This document shows positions 1 through 7,732 of a stretch of DNA of 11,910 nt, piece by piece. The stretch covers positions 1 to 11,910 of the forward strand of contig NW_013651896.1 in NCBI RefSeq assembly GCF_000499385.1. Direction: 5' to 3'. Source of the DNA: Eimeria necatrix (Eukaryota > Apicomplexa > Conoidasida > Eucoccidiorida > Eimeriidae). The notes below the pieces were generated by a model. That model searched no databases. It was not told where the DNA came from and was given only the letters and a program-made list of their open reading frames with translations. A program made the translations under genes and the position numbers. Every line of letters begins with the position of its first letter. Position 1 is the stretch's first letter.

Positions 1-23
1 ATCGATCGATCGACAAACCGAAT

Positions 24-517
24 CGGCCAGTGCATTGCCAGTGGGAAGGACTTGCGGCTATTCTGGGGGCAGCTAGCTAGCTAGCTAGCCACCTGTCTAC
101 CTAGCTAGCTTGCTGGCTAGCTAGCTAGCTAGCCAGCAAGCCGCTTGATTTACGGCCAGTGAACTGCCAGTGAGGAAGGACTTGGGGATACTCTAGGGGC
201 AGCTAGCTAGCCAGCTAGCTAGCCAGCTAGCTACCTAGCTAGCTAGCCAGCTCGCTAGCCAGCTAGCTAGCCAGCTAGCTAGCTAGCTGTTTGACTCACG
301 GCCAGTGAACTGCCAGTGGGGAAGAACTTCGGGGTAGTCCAGGGGCAGTTAGCTAGCTAGCTAAATAACTACCCACCTACCTAGCTAGCTAGCTAGCTAG
401 CTAGCCAGCTAGCTAGCCAGCTAGCCAGCTAGCTAGCTAGCTAGCTAGCTAGCTAGCTGCCTGACTTACGGCCAGTGAACTGCCAGTGGGGAAGAACTTC
501 GGGATAGTCTGGAGGCA
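24..517 (+). repeat. Four-copy composite minisatellite (about 48-bp unit plus GCTA spacers)
   Basis: Four related units lie at 24-70, 153-200, 299-347 and 469-517. Each begins CGGCCAGTG, continues with a conserved TGCCAGTG and a GAAGRACTT core, and the first three end in GGGGGCAG or AGGGGCAG before running into GCTA repeats. Start-to-start distances grow from 129 to 146 to 170 bp because the GCTA spacers differ in length. A TTGATT/TTGACT/CTGACT stretch just upstream of copies 2 to 4 is also shared. Copy 4 differs by running into a long open frame instead of another GCTA array. Copy 2 has a TAG in the frame that is open in copy 4. Confidence 0.9.
71..458. repeat. GCTA tetranucleotide arrays (three blocks)
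   Basis: Blocks at about 71-140, 201-290 and 348-458 are GCTA repeats with scattered changes such as GCCA and ACCT. A 4-bp period shifts frame at each unit, so a perfect array brings TAG into every frame on both strands. The array therefore cannot be translated for any length, which fits intronic or intergenic DNA. A similar block fills the first intron of the F-box gene further on. Confidence 0.92.
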
Positions 518-842
518 ATAGTCGGGAGGCAAAGAAAACTTGAGTTGGACTTTGGCTTTGTTGAGAGGATCTGCTGCTGGGCGTTGGCCGAAAGGCAGCA
601 GCTGCAGCAAGCAGCAGCAGCAGCAGCAAGGCAGCAGCTGGAACTCGCCGGGGTGCGGCAGCAGCGCAGCAAGCGCCTCCATCTCCTCCGCCTGCTCCGC
701 AGCAAACCTGCTGCTGCTGCTGCTGCTGCTGCAGCAGCTGCTGCTGCTGCTGCTGCTGCTCGGCGTGCTCATTGCGCTGCGAGCTTCGGGTGTACAGGCA
801 GCTCTGCTGCTCGGGTGTATAGGCAGCTCCGGAGAAGCTCCG
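487..842 (+). CDS. Candidate exon of an unrecognised Gln/Ala-rich helical protein (5' part outside window)
   Basis: I do not recognise this gene. The frame beginning at 488 is open from a TGA at 476-478. Its non-repetitive part includes EELRDSLEAIVGRQRKLELD and, a little later, FVERICCWALAERQQLQQ, then RQQLELAGVRQQ and RLHLLRLLR, before a poly-Ala run from about 710. The spacing of Leu, Ile and charged residues suggests amphipathic helix or coiled coil. There is no ATG, so the segment is proposed to start at the acceptor TGCCAG (ends 486), downstream of the GCTA-rich stretch. A possible donor G|GTGTAC at 843 leaves phase 1, which matches the next candidate exon. Without that splice the frame ends with a TGA near 875. 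Neither junction is proven, and an ATG at 874 opens an alternative start for the next block. Confidence 0.45.
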
Positions 843-853
843 GTGTACAGACA
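789..853 (+). repeat. Cluster of three GGTGTACAGACA-type motifs
   Basis: Positions 789-800 (GGTGTACAGGCA), 814-825 (GGTGTATAGGCA) and 842-853 (GGTGTACAGACA) share a 12-nt core; the first two are also followed by GCTC. Spacing is 25 and 28 bp. The same core recurs at 1098, 2103, 7438 and 10399. Confidence 0.85.
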
Positions 854-918
854 CTGCAGCTCGGGAGAAAAAGATGACTCAAAAGCACCCACAGCAGCAG
901 CTGCTGCTGCACGCAAAC

Positions 919-963
<45 letters not shown>

Positions 964-988
964 TTTTTTTGGACCTTGGGTCTTCCAG

Positions 989-1236
989 AGACTTGTGGAG
1001 AAATAAAAGAAGCAAAGAAGACAGAGGCAGCAGCAAAAGCAGTAACAGCAGCAGCAGCAGCTTCTGCTGCTTGCTGTGCGGTTGCTGCTGCTGCTGCGGT
1101 GTACAGACAGCTCTGCTGCGCAAAAGAACAGCAGCAAAAGCCTTTTGCTGCTGCTGTCTCAGTTGCTGCTGCGGGCCCAGCTGGCGCCTCCCCGGGGCTT
1201 TGCTGCTCCTTTTTAATCCAAAAACAATTTAATTAA
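989..1236 (+). CDS. Candidate terminal exon of the same unrecognised gene
   Basis: A strong acceptor precedes this block: a pyrimidine-rich stretch with seven T's, then GTCTTCCAG ending at 988. The frame at 991 reads TCGEIKEAKKTEAAAKAV, then Ala-rich sequence, VYRQLCCAKEQQQ and a short tail, and stops at TAA 1234-1236, where the sequence turns AT-rich. Joining from a donor at 843 (phase 1) gives intron 843-988 of 146 nt. The alternative is an ATG at 874 in the same frame. It would give a protein with a long poly-Leu stretch that could mimic a signal anchor, but that stretch is pure CTG repeat. Function is unknown. Confidence 0.4.
1098..1109 (+). repeat. GGTGTACAGACA motif copy
   Basis: Exact 12-mer followed by GCTCTGCTGCG. 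In the candidate exon it is read as part of VYRQLC. Confidence 0.85.
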
Positions 1237-1543
1237 TTCAAATTTATCTTTTTATTTCTAAAAAGAAAAGAAAGGCAGCAAAGAATGCACAAACTGCAGC
1301 GCGGGGCTGCAGGGGCCCCCAGTGGGGCCCCCACACCTGCTGCTGCGGCTGCTGCTCGAGTGTACGTACACCCCGACGCCCTAACTCGAATTTAATTAAT
1401 TAATTTAATTCAAATTTAAATTTTATTTATTTTTGTTTTAAATAAAACAGACCCGCAGCAGCTGCCCCGGAGACTCGCGAAAGATCGGCAGCAAAACGGA
1501 ATGTGTGTCTTCGACGCCCACTCCAGCAGCAGAAGCAGCAGCT

Positions 1544-1574
<31 letters not shown>

Positions 1575-1833
1575 TCTAGCAGCCTAGCATCTGCAGTAGC
1601 CGCTGCTGCTGCTGCTGCAGCAGCGGGACTTCAGTGGCACCTGGCAGGAAGGGCTGTGGCGCCCATTAATGCATGCGAGACTGCAGCAACAGCAGCAGCA
1701 GCAGCAGCAGCAGCAACGGAAGCCGAACCAGCAGCAGCAGCAGCAGCAGAAGCAAGGACCAGTGGCTCTTGCTGCTGTCTGAAGGAGCCTGCAGTGGGCC
1801 CTCTTAGGGCCCCTTTTGCTGCAGCTGCAAACA
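1237..1833. other. Spacer between the first gene and the F-box gene
   Basis: AT-rich stretches at 1222-1260 and 1382-1445 flank a GC-rich island with GGGGCCCCC runs (1308-1338) and a perfect 12-nt palindrome GTGTACGTACAC (1360-1371). From 1500 on it is CAG-rich. An ATG at 1501 opens only 28 codons, ending at a TAG near 1585. I see no supportable gene. The F-box gene promoter and 5' UTR should lie here. Confidence 0.6.
1670..1676. promoter_or_regulatory. TGCATGC motif upstream of the F-box gene
   Basis: TGCATGC lies 158 bp upstream of the proposed F-box start codon. The motif is known to be enriched in coccidian promoters and bound by some ApiAP2 factors. Others in this window fall inside coding sequence (3219, 4697), so a single hit is weak evidence. 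Confidence 0.3.
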
Positions 1834-2495
1834 ATGGCGACCGAGGAAAGCAGCAGCAGCAGCAGCAACACCAGCAGCAACAGCAGCAGCAGCAAGAGCA
1901 TCAGCAGCAGCAGCAAACGAGAAGCCACGGCCATGCCTCAGGCTGCTGCAGAGCTGCCTGCTGCTGCGGGGGCCCCAACTAAGAACAGGGGGCCCCCCTG
2001 TGGGGCCCCCGGGCTGCTGGGTTTGAATGACAAGCTGCTGCTGCTGCTGCTGCAGTGGCTGCCGCTGCGGGAGCAGCACCAGCTGCTGCTGCTGTGCCGC
2101 GGGGTGTACAGACAGCTCTGCACTGCCCCCTTCATCCGCAGCCTTTGCTGCCCCCCAGGCAGCAGCTTCCGGCTGCTGGTGGCGCCCCACAAGCACCACC
2201 CGCTGCTGCAGCAGCAGCAGCAGCTGCAGCAGCAGCAGCAGCAGCACCTGCAGCAGCTCAAGACCCAACTCGAGCAGCAGTACCCGCTGCCCCAGCAGCA
2301 GCACCCCACCCTCTCGCAGCAGCAACACGAAGCGAACCTGCAGCAGCAGCAGCAGCAGCAGCAGCAAGTTCAGCAGCAGCAGCAGCAAGTGCAGCAGCAG
2401 CAGCAGCAGGACGACAGACTGCTCTGCAAGCGAATTCTGAGTGAGAAGCATCAGCAGGAAGACACGAGCAGCAAAAAGAAGAGGGACGACACTGC

Positions 2496-2528
<33 letters not shown>

Positions 2529-2759
2529 CTCTAAGCCTTGTGCGTCACCTTCTGAAGAGCCAGGAGTGGCAGCAGCCTGTGAGGGCAGCAGCAGCAGCAG
2601 CAGCAGCAGCTGCAGCAGCAGCAGCAGCATCCGTTTCGCTGCAGTTGCAGCAGCAAACGGGACGACTGCTGCTGGCGCTGCAGCAGAGGCCGCACAGAAG
2701 CAGCAGCAGCACGGCGGCCCGCAGCAGCGGCTGCTGCAGCAGCACGACCCTCCCCCCGC

Positions 2760-2792
<33 letters not shown>

Positions 2793-2996
2793 GGAGGACG
2801 TGGCGGTTGAGGTGTACGTACAGCAGTGCCCGCTGCTGTCTCGCTTTCTTAAGTGCTGCTCTGTAGACATTTCTGTTGCTTCTCATCTGCAGCCAACGCC
2901 TTTGCTGCTGCTGCTGCTGCTGTGCTGCGCAAAGTCGCTGCGGAGGCTTTGTGTCAGTGGCTTCGACGAGGGCAGCTTCAGGTTCCGCAGAAGGCT

Positions 2997-3052
<56 letters not shown>

Positions 3053-3181
3053 GGGCGGCAGCGGGCGCTGCTGCCGGCGCTGCAGCCCCCACAGGGAGTG
3101 CGCCCAACAGCAGCAGCAGCAGCAACGGCAGCTGCAGCAGCAGCAGCAACGGCACCTGCAGCAGCAGCAGCAACGGCACCT

Positions 3182-3217
<36 letters not shown>

Positions 3218-3459
3218 CTGCATGCGACGCTGCAGCAAGCTTGCCTGCGCACTGGCGGTCCACGCGGCTGTGGATCCCAGCAGCAGCAATGGAGGCGCTG
3301 CTGCTGCGCTGCAGCAGCAAACTGCAGCAGCTGCTGCTGGACCTTTCGCTGCGCAGGGGCTTTGGAGTTTCTCCTTTTACTCAAATTAATTTAAACTTCA
3401 AATTTGCTGCTCTCAAGGAAATGCAGCTCGTCAACATCACCCGAGACAACTTCAGGTCA

Positions 3460-3518
<59 letters not shown>

Positions 3519-3633
3519 GGCTGCTGCGTGCGGCGGCGGCTGCTGGTGGCGCTGTTTGCTGCTGCTGCGTTGCCGTGCTCGTTTTATGAAGCTGTTGCTG
3601 CTGCCGCTGCCGCTGCTGCTGCCAGTGCTGCAT

Positions 3634-3674
<41 letters not shown>

Positions 3675-4737
3675 AGCGCAGTGCCCTTTGCTTCCCGTAA
3701 AAGCACACTCACCAAGCATTTAGCTAGCTGCACAGCTAGCTGTGCCCAGGCGGCTAGCTAGCTAGCTAACTAGCTAGCCAACTAGCTAGCTAGCTAGCTA
3801 GCTAGCTGCCCAACCAACCAACTAGCTAGCTAGCTGGCTAGGCAGCTAGCTAGCTAGCTATACAGTTAGGTAGCTAGCTAGCTAGGCAGCTAGCTAGCTA
3901 GCTAGCCAGCCAGCCGGCTAGCCAGCTAGCTAGCTAGCTGCGCAGTTGGAACAGCTAGCTAGCTAGCTAGCTAGCTAGCCAGCTAGATGCTGCTGGCTGC
4001 TGCTGCGCTGCAGGTGTGGGGAGTGCAGCTTTCCCAACTTGGAAGTGCTGCGGCTGCACTGGGCCGACGTTTGCCCCACGCAGCACAAACTCGGGTATGC
4101 AGCACAGCAGCAGCAGCAGCTGCTGCAGCAGCAGCAGCAGCAGCAGCTGGCGCCTCAGCAGCAAAGCTGGCAGGCTCAATCCTAGCGCCTTGTCCGGCGT
4201 TTGAATTTAGACGCAACAGCGGCAGCAGCAGCAGCAGGAGTGGCCCTGGCGCACGAGCTGCTGCTGCTGCTGCTGCTGCTGCAGCTGCTGCAGCAGCAGC
4301 AGCGCGCGAAATGCTGCTGCGTGTTGCTGCTGCGCTGCTGCAGGCTGCTGCTGCGGGGCTGCACCGCTCTGCGGTCTTTGTCTGTTCACGCGGACTGCGA
4401 CGACGACGAAGCACTGGTGCAGACCACTGGTCTATTTGCTGCTGCACTGCAGCAGCTGCTGCAGCACGAGCCGCAGCAGCAGCAGCAGCAGCAGCAAGTC
4501 ACGGAGGCGGGGCCGCCTATCGGCTTGATGACCGACGCCGCAGCAGAAGCAGCAGCAGTTGCTGCTGCTGCTGCTGCGGAGGAACGGGGGATCTGTCCGC
4601 TCCCGCTGCTGCAGCAGCTGCAGCTGCCGCTGCTGGCAGCAGCAACAGTCCCGCTGCTGCGTGCTGCAGCACCAAATCTGCAGCTGCTGCGGCTGGTGCA
4701 TGCAGAAAGTCACAGGTGCAGCGCAGCAGCAGCTTAG
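1834..4737 (+). CDS. F-box / leucine-rich-repeat protein (FBXL-like), multi-exon
   Basis: A likely substrate-recognition subunit of an SCF E3 ubiquitin ligase: the F-box would bind Skp1 and the leucine-rich repeats the target. The ATG at 1834 is the first in frame after a TGA at 1780-1782 and sits in a good context (AAACAATGG). Residues 1-45 are Ser/Ala-rich. Residues 61-96 form the F-box, with LQWLPLREQHQLLLLCRGVY matching the usual pattern. Long poly-Gln, Ser and Ala runs follow. LRR-like segments include KSLRRLCVSGF (about residue 367), a segment before 3390, LKEMQLVNIT, and FPNLEVLRLHWADV in the next exon. Exon 1 ends at 3455 (CAG|GTCAGC, phase 2) and exon 2 begins at 4029, restoring phase. 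After that an in-frame TAG at 4183 must be avoided. Donor GTATGC (4095) to acceptor TGCAG (4343) is in phase and gives 693 residues. LRR sequence GCTALRSLSVHAD and PNLQLLRLVHAE precedes the TAG at 4735-4737. Confidence 0.75.
2103..2114 (+). repeat. GGTGTACAGACA motif copy inside the F-box
   Basis: Exact 12-mer read as GVYRQ at the end of the F-box, followed by CTCTGC as in the copy at 1098. Confidence 0.85.
2811..2822 (+). repeat. Variant motif GGTGTACGTACA
   Basis: Differs from the core at two positions; read as VYVQ in the F-box protein. A related palindromic form, AGTGTACGTACA, lies at 1359-1370. Confidence 0.6.
3112..3183 (+). repeat. Three 24-bp coding repeats (SSSSNGTC)
   Basis: Three units of four Ser codons followed by Asn-Gly-Ser/Thr-Cys, at 3112-3135, 3136-3159 and 3160-3183, followed by a poly-Ser run. 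The unit is a multiple of three, so the frame is kept. The last two units are identical. Confidence 0.9.
3456..4028 (+). other. Intron 1 of the F-box gene
   Basis: Starts at CAG|GTCAGC and ends at GTGCAG|C. Both ends are phase 2, and joining them restores an LRR reading, VNITRDNFSFPNLEVLRL. The exon 1 frame would otherwise run through poly-Ala and Leu-rich repeat sequence to a TAG at about 3721, where the GCTA array begins. The intron holds a (GCT)n run and the 3720-3980 GCTA array. Confidence 0.7.
3720..3980. repeat. GCTA tetranucleotide array within intron 1
   Basis: About 260 bp of GCTA units with interruptions such as CAACCAACCAAC, GGCAGC and CAGTTGGAACA. No frame stays open through it. 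It ends about 50 bp before the acceptor at 4028, much as the array near 458 ends just before the first candidate exon. Confidence 0.93.
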
Positions 4738-4741
4738 CTTC

Positions 4742-4803
4742 CTAAACCCTAAACCCTAATTCTCCTCTCAACTGCGTTTCTGCAAACCCTAAAAAAGGGT
4801 TTG
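4742..4803 (+). repeat. Telomere-like AAACCCT tract with a small hairpin
   Basis: CTAAACCCTAAACCCTAA lies at 4742-4759. At 4783-4803 a further AAACCCT faces AGGGTTT across five A's, an 8-bp stem with a 5-nt loop. If the F-box gene uses donor CACAG|GTGCAG (4716) and acceptor TGCAG (4881), the tract is inside a 166-nt intron; otherwise it directly follows the stop codon. Confidence 0.9.
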
Positions 4804-4881
4804 TCTGTGAGCGCGCCTCTTTAGCTCGAGGGGAGCGGATCCGTGCTGCTGCTGCTGCTGCTGCTGCGCTGCCGCATGCAG

Positions 4882-5059
4882 CGGCTGTGTCTTGCTTAAC
4901 TCCCGCTTTTCCCTGCTGCTGCTGCTGCTGCTGCTGCTGCTCAGGACAAGTCGGGGTTTGCTGCCGCTGCAGCTTGCAGCGCAGCAGCTGCAGCAGCTGC
5001 AGCAAATTGTGTTCCCTACTCCTGTTGACTTCGCTTTGGTGGGAACGCTACCCAGAGGG

Positions 5060-5093
<34 letters not shown>

Positions 5094-5233
5094 ACGAGAG
5101 CCCTGGTGCTGCGCTGCACACTGCAGCAGCACAAGCAGCAGCAGCAACAGCAGCAGCTGCAGCAGGCACTGCAGCAGAAGGAGTCTTGCTCTTGCAAGGC
5201 CCCCCCTCGGACTTCTTTATCCGCTGCAGATAA
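4882..5233 (+). CDS. Possible additional 3' exon of the F-box/LRR gene
   Basis: Donor AG|GTGCAG at 4716 leaves phase 2. The acceptor CATGCAG (AG ends 4881) restores a frame open to TAA at 5231-5233. Between poly-Leu and poly-Ala runs it contains LLPLQLAAQQLQQLQQ, then IVFPTPVDFALVGTLPRG and GVLLLQGPPSDFFIRC, which look like real protein. Using it instead of the stop at 4735 would lengthen the product to about 803 residues. It could also be an unrelated exon or chance. The phase match and the hydrophobic pattern favour it only moderately. Confidence 0.4.
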
Positions 5234-5430
5234 GCGGGAGAGCAGCAGTTACTGTGCTGCTGCAGCAGCTGCAGCAGCTGCAGCAGCAGCAGCAGCAGAT
5301 GGGATGCTGCAGCAGCAGCAATGGCGCCAAAAGGCTTTTGTCTACAATCGAAGCTGCACTGAAATGCAGCAGCAAAGATGTACCGCTTTTATGGCTTTTT
5401 TCTTTTCATTGGAGGCCTAGTGTTAAGAGC
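5234..5430. other. CAG-rich stretch before the TTTAGGG tract
   Basis: Two forward frames stay open here. One gives AADGMLQQQQWRQKAFVYNR and the other RLLSTIEAALKCSS, but neither has a clear splice site or start. No gene is called. Confidence 0.4.
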
Positions 5431-5485
5431 TTAGGGTTTAGGGTTTAGGGTTTAGGGTTTAGGGTTTAGGGTTTGGGGTTTAGGG
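5431..5485 (+). repeat. Telomere-like TTTAGGG tract
   Basis: A truncated TTAGGG is followed by seven 7-bp units, one a TTTGGGG variant. Orientation is opposite to the AAACCCT tract at 4742. TAG enters every + frame and TAA every - frame, so it cannot be coding. Confidence 0.97.
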
Positions 5486-5539
5486 CAAAGTTCAGGGGTT
5501 TGGTCTAGCAGCAAGTAGTAGACAAGACACTGTAGAAAT

Positions 5540-5573
5540 CTCGAGTGCAGCAGCAGCTGCTGCTGCACTCGAG
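5540..5573. repeat. Perfect 34-bp palindrome with XhoI-like ends
   Basis: Left arm CTCGAGTGCAGCAGCAG (5540-5556) is the exact reverse complement of the right arm (5557-5573). The CTCGAGTG flanks are not part of the CAG run, so the symmetry is not just (CAG)n meeting (CTG)n. Confidence 0.95.
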
Positions 5574-5760
5574 CAGCAGCTGCTGCCGCAGCAGCAACAG
5601 CAGCTGTTGCAGCAGGAGCAACAGCAGTTGCTGCGGCGGCAAGAACCGCAGCAGCTGCTGCTGCTGCAGCGTGCATGCATGAAGCAGCAAAAGGGTAGGG
5701 AGCCCGAGTGCAGCTTTTTGCAGTGTCTCGACAGCATGAGGGGCCGCTGCAGCAGCAGCA
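5574..5760. other. CAG/CTG low-complexity stretch
   Basis: Alternating CAG and CTG clusters, with TGCATGCAT at 5672-5680. A + frame from here reads through to 5981, but its content is repeat-derived. No gene is called. Confidence 0.4.
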
Positions 5761-5860
5761 AAAAGTCTTCAGCAGCAGCAAAAAGTCTTCAGCAGCAGCA
5801 AAAAGTCTTCAGCAGCAGCAAAAAGTCTTCAGCAGCAGCAGAAAGTCTTCAGCAGCAGCT
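5761..5860 (+). repeat. Five 20-bp tandem repeats
   Basis: Units of exactly 20 bp start at 5761, 5781, 5801, 5821 and 5841. The first four are identical (AAAAGTCTTCAGCAGCAGCA) and the fifth has two changes. The period is not a multiple of three, so translation cycles through three frames, all open on the + strand. Confidence 0.95.
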
Positions 5861-6002
5861 TTTCAGATTAAGTTTATTTCAGTGCATTTTCGTGGCTCTT
5901 GCTGCAGCGCCTCCTAGCTGCAGCAGCAGCAGCAGCAGCAGCAGCAGCACGCTAAACTGCAGCAGCTACGGACGATCTTAGGCTTTGTGGCTCCCTAAGG
6001 AC

Positions 6003-6040
6003 GCAGCAGCAGCAGCAGCAGCTGCTGCTGCTGCTGCTGC
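6003..6040. repeat. Perfect 38-bp CAG/CTG palindrome
   Basis: A (GCA)n arm at 6003-6021 meets a (CTG)n arm at 6022-6040 with no spacer; the two arms are exact reverse complements. Confidence 0.93.
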
Positions 6041-6134
6041 ATCGCGGCTGTGCCTTAAGTGGCGGTTGAAGAAGTTGCAGCTGCAGAGTTGAGAGCAGCA
6101 GCACAGCAGCAGGAGTTGCTTTCTTTGCCACTGA

Positions 6135-6169
<35 letters not shown>

Positions 6170-6180
6170 AGAAGGTGCTG

Positions 6181-6337
6181 CAGCTGCTTTAGGTCTTGGT
6201 GCTGCTGCTGCAGCTTTAGATCCACTTCGCTTTCGCTGCAGCAGCAGCTGCTTGCCTGCTGCTGCAGCTGCTTTAGGTGCTGCTGCTGCTGCAGCTTTAG
6301 ATCCATTTCGTTTTTGCTGCAGCAGCAGCTGCTTGCC
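6181..6337. repeat. Imperfect direct duplication of about 75 bp
   Basis: Segments 6181-6256 and 6265-6337 share CAGCTGCTTTAGGT, GCAGCTTTAGATCCA, a T-rich stretch, and GCTGCAGCAGCAGCTGCTTG in order. On the minus strand, the frame from an ATG near 6306 reads DLKLQQQQHLKQLQQQ and later DLKLQQQHQDLKQLQ, a Gln-rich helical pattern, so the copies could be coding there. No splice sites or other support were found. Confidence 0.8.
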
Positions 6338-6452
6338 CAGCTGCAGCAGCAGCTGCTTCCCAGCTGCAGCAGCAGCTGCTTGCCAGCTGCAGCAGCAGGT
6401 GCTTCCCAGCTGCAGCAGCAGGTGCTTCCCAGCTGCAGCAGCAGCTGCTTCC
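6338..6452. repeat. Five 23-bp tandem repeats
   Basis: Units of 23 bp start at 6338, 6361, 6384, 6407 and 6430, each CAGCTGCAGCAGCAG followed by CTGCTTCC, GTGCTTCC or CTGCTTGC. A partial sixth unit begins at 6453. The period breaks the reading frame at every unit. Confidence 0.92.
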
Positions 6453-6593
6453 CAGCTGCAGCAGACCAAAATTTCTGCTGCTGCAGCTGCAGCAGCTTCT
6501 GCTGCTGCAGCTCAGCTTTAAGCCATTAGACATTAAAAGATTATTTATTTATTAAATAACTTTCTGATTTTCTAATTCTAAACAATTAAACTT

Positions 6594-6601
6594 TGCATGC
6601 A
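6594..6601. promoter_or_regulatory. TGCATGCA motif
   Basis: Perfect TGCATGCA in AT-rich DNA, with a second TGCATGC at 6882-6888. Both lie in the spacer upstream of the coiled-coil gene, where a promoter would be expected. The factor binding them in this species is not known from the sequence. Confidence 0.3.
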
Positions 6602-6717
6602 AACTCAGCTGCAGCAGCAGATTCTCATTTTGCCTTTTTAGCTGCTGCAGGAAAAGTCCCTTTTGGATTTATTTCAGGCTCTCGCCGCCGCTGCTGCTGC
6701 TGCTGCTGCTGCTGCTG

Positions 6718-6752
<35 letters not shown>

Positions 6753-7437
6753 TGTGTGTTGCTGAGGCATTCCTCCATGGAAATTTAGAGTGAAAGAAAT
6801 GGAATTTAAAATAAAATAAAATTAAAAGAAAAATAAATAAATAAAAACTTCTCGAAGTGGGGAAGGAAGTTCTTGTGAAGTTGCATGCGAGCGGTGAGCG
6901 GGCGCGGGTCACTTGTGGCGCTGCTTTCTTGAGAGTTGCGGAGAAAAGAAGAATTTAATTTATTTATTTTGAAATAATTTAATTTATTTTATTTATTTTA
7001 ATTAATTTAATTTAATTTATTTATTTTGCATTCAAATAAAACCAACACAGCTTCTTTTGTCCACTCGCAACAGCAGAAGAGGCTCGTTCACGTTCCACCG
7101 CCGCTCATGCGCAACTCGAGCCAGGCAGTCGTTTCTGCAAACGGAAACCTCTTTGAAATCTTTTTCTTTTTCAATTTTAATTTCAAAATTTGAAAAAAAG
7201 ATAAAAAAAAGATAAAAATAAACAAAACTTTGGAAGGAAAATAAGTCTGAAGAGCGCAAGTTCCATTCTGATCAGTGCGGAGCAGCGGTTTTCTCTTCTC
7301 CAGAGCTGAAGCTGCTGGCGAAACTTCGAACGCTGCTGCTGAAATATCAACTCTTCTTGTTTTTTGTTTTATAATTCCCGAAACTTTAATGAAGAGTTCA
7401 AATTTGCATTTTGCAAGTTGAACAGGAGTTCAGTTGG

Positions 7438-7449
7438 GGTGTACAGACA
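7438..7449 (+). repeat. GGTGTACAGACA motif copy
   Basis: Exact 12-mer in AT-rich, apparently non-coding DNA, followed by GTGCAGCGCAGCGCG. Confidence 0.85.
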
Positions 7450-7732
7450 GTGCAGCGCAGCGCGCGCGAAACGAGTGTGCAGAAGAACACTGTCTGCATT
7501 TGAACCGCCGCGGCGTTTTTGTGCTTCACATGGCGTTATAATGCATTTAAAAGCTTTTTTGAAGAATATTTGTTTCCAGGAATGCAGAAAAGGGCGCTTT
7601 CCCCGCGGAAAACGGCAGCTTTCCGTCCGCGGGTTGCGGCCGTGGCCGGAAGCGAAGGCCGGCTGCCGCGGGCGTTTCGCGGCGATTTTTTTCCTTTTTT
7701 TTTTCCTCGCATGCAGCCCCGCCTTTTCTTTA

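Larger units (their letters stand above)
6531..7540. other. AT-rich spacer upstream of the coiled-coil gene
   Basis: Strongly AT-rich blocks at 6536-6590, 6800-6850, 6948-7035 and 7160-7230 are separated by a GCT/CTG cluster (6688-6752) and short GC-rich islands. On the minus strand CCATGGAGG near 6778 opens about 30 codons of Ser/Ala repeat, and another frame ends PEINPKGTFPAAAKKAK before a TGA; neither shows convincing splice sites. No gene is called. Confidence 0.5.

Noticed and set aside
449..1123. Long minus-strand ORF with poly-Gln, Leu and Ala
   Set aside because: Mostly (CAG)n/(CTG)n shadow of the forward strand; the non-repeat parts show no family motif and there are better splice signals on the + strand.
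1503..1982. + strand ORF of 159 codons upstream of and overlapping the F-box start
   Set aside because: No ATG start; Gln/Ala/Ser repeat content; overlaps the better supported F-box frame.
3112..3183. NGS/NGT sequons as possible N-glycosylation sites
   Set aside because: They sit in a predicted cytosolic or nuclear F-box protein and arise from a 24-bp repeat.
2545..3384. Minus-strand ORF of 279 codons opposite the F-box exon
   Set aside because: Shadow of the CAG-rich exon; the forward frame carries the F-box and LRR motifs.
3987..4745. + strand ORF of 252 codons in another frame over the LRR exons
   Set aside because: Ala/Ser repeat content with no LRR pattern; the neighbouring frame shows PNLEVLRL and TALRSLSV.
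4742..4803. AAACCCT tract as a true chromosome end
   Set aside because: Only a few units, and coding DNA continues on both sides, so it is interstitial.
5761..5860. 20-bp direct repeats as a possible CRISPR array
   Set aside because: Units are contiguous with no unique spacers, and the genome is eukaryotic.
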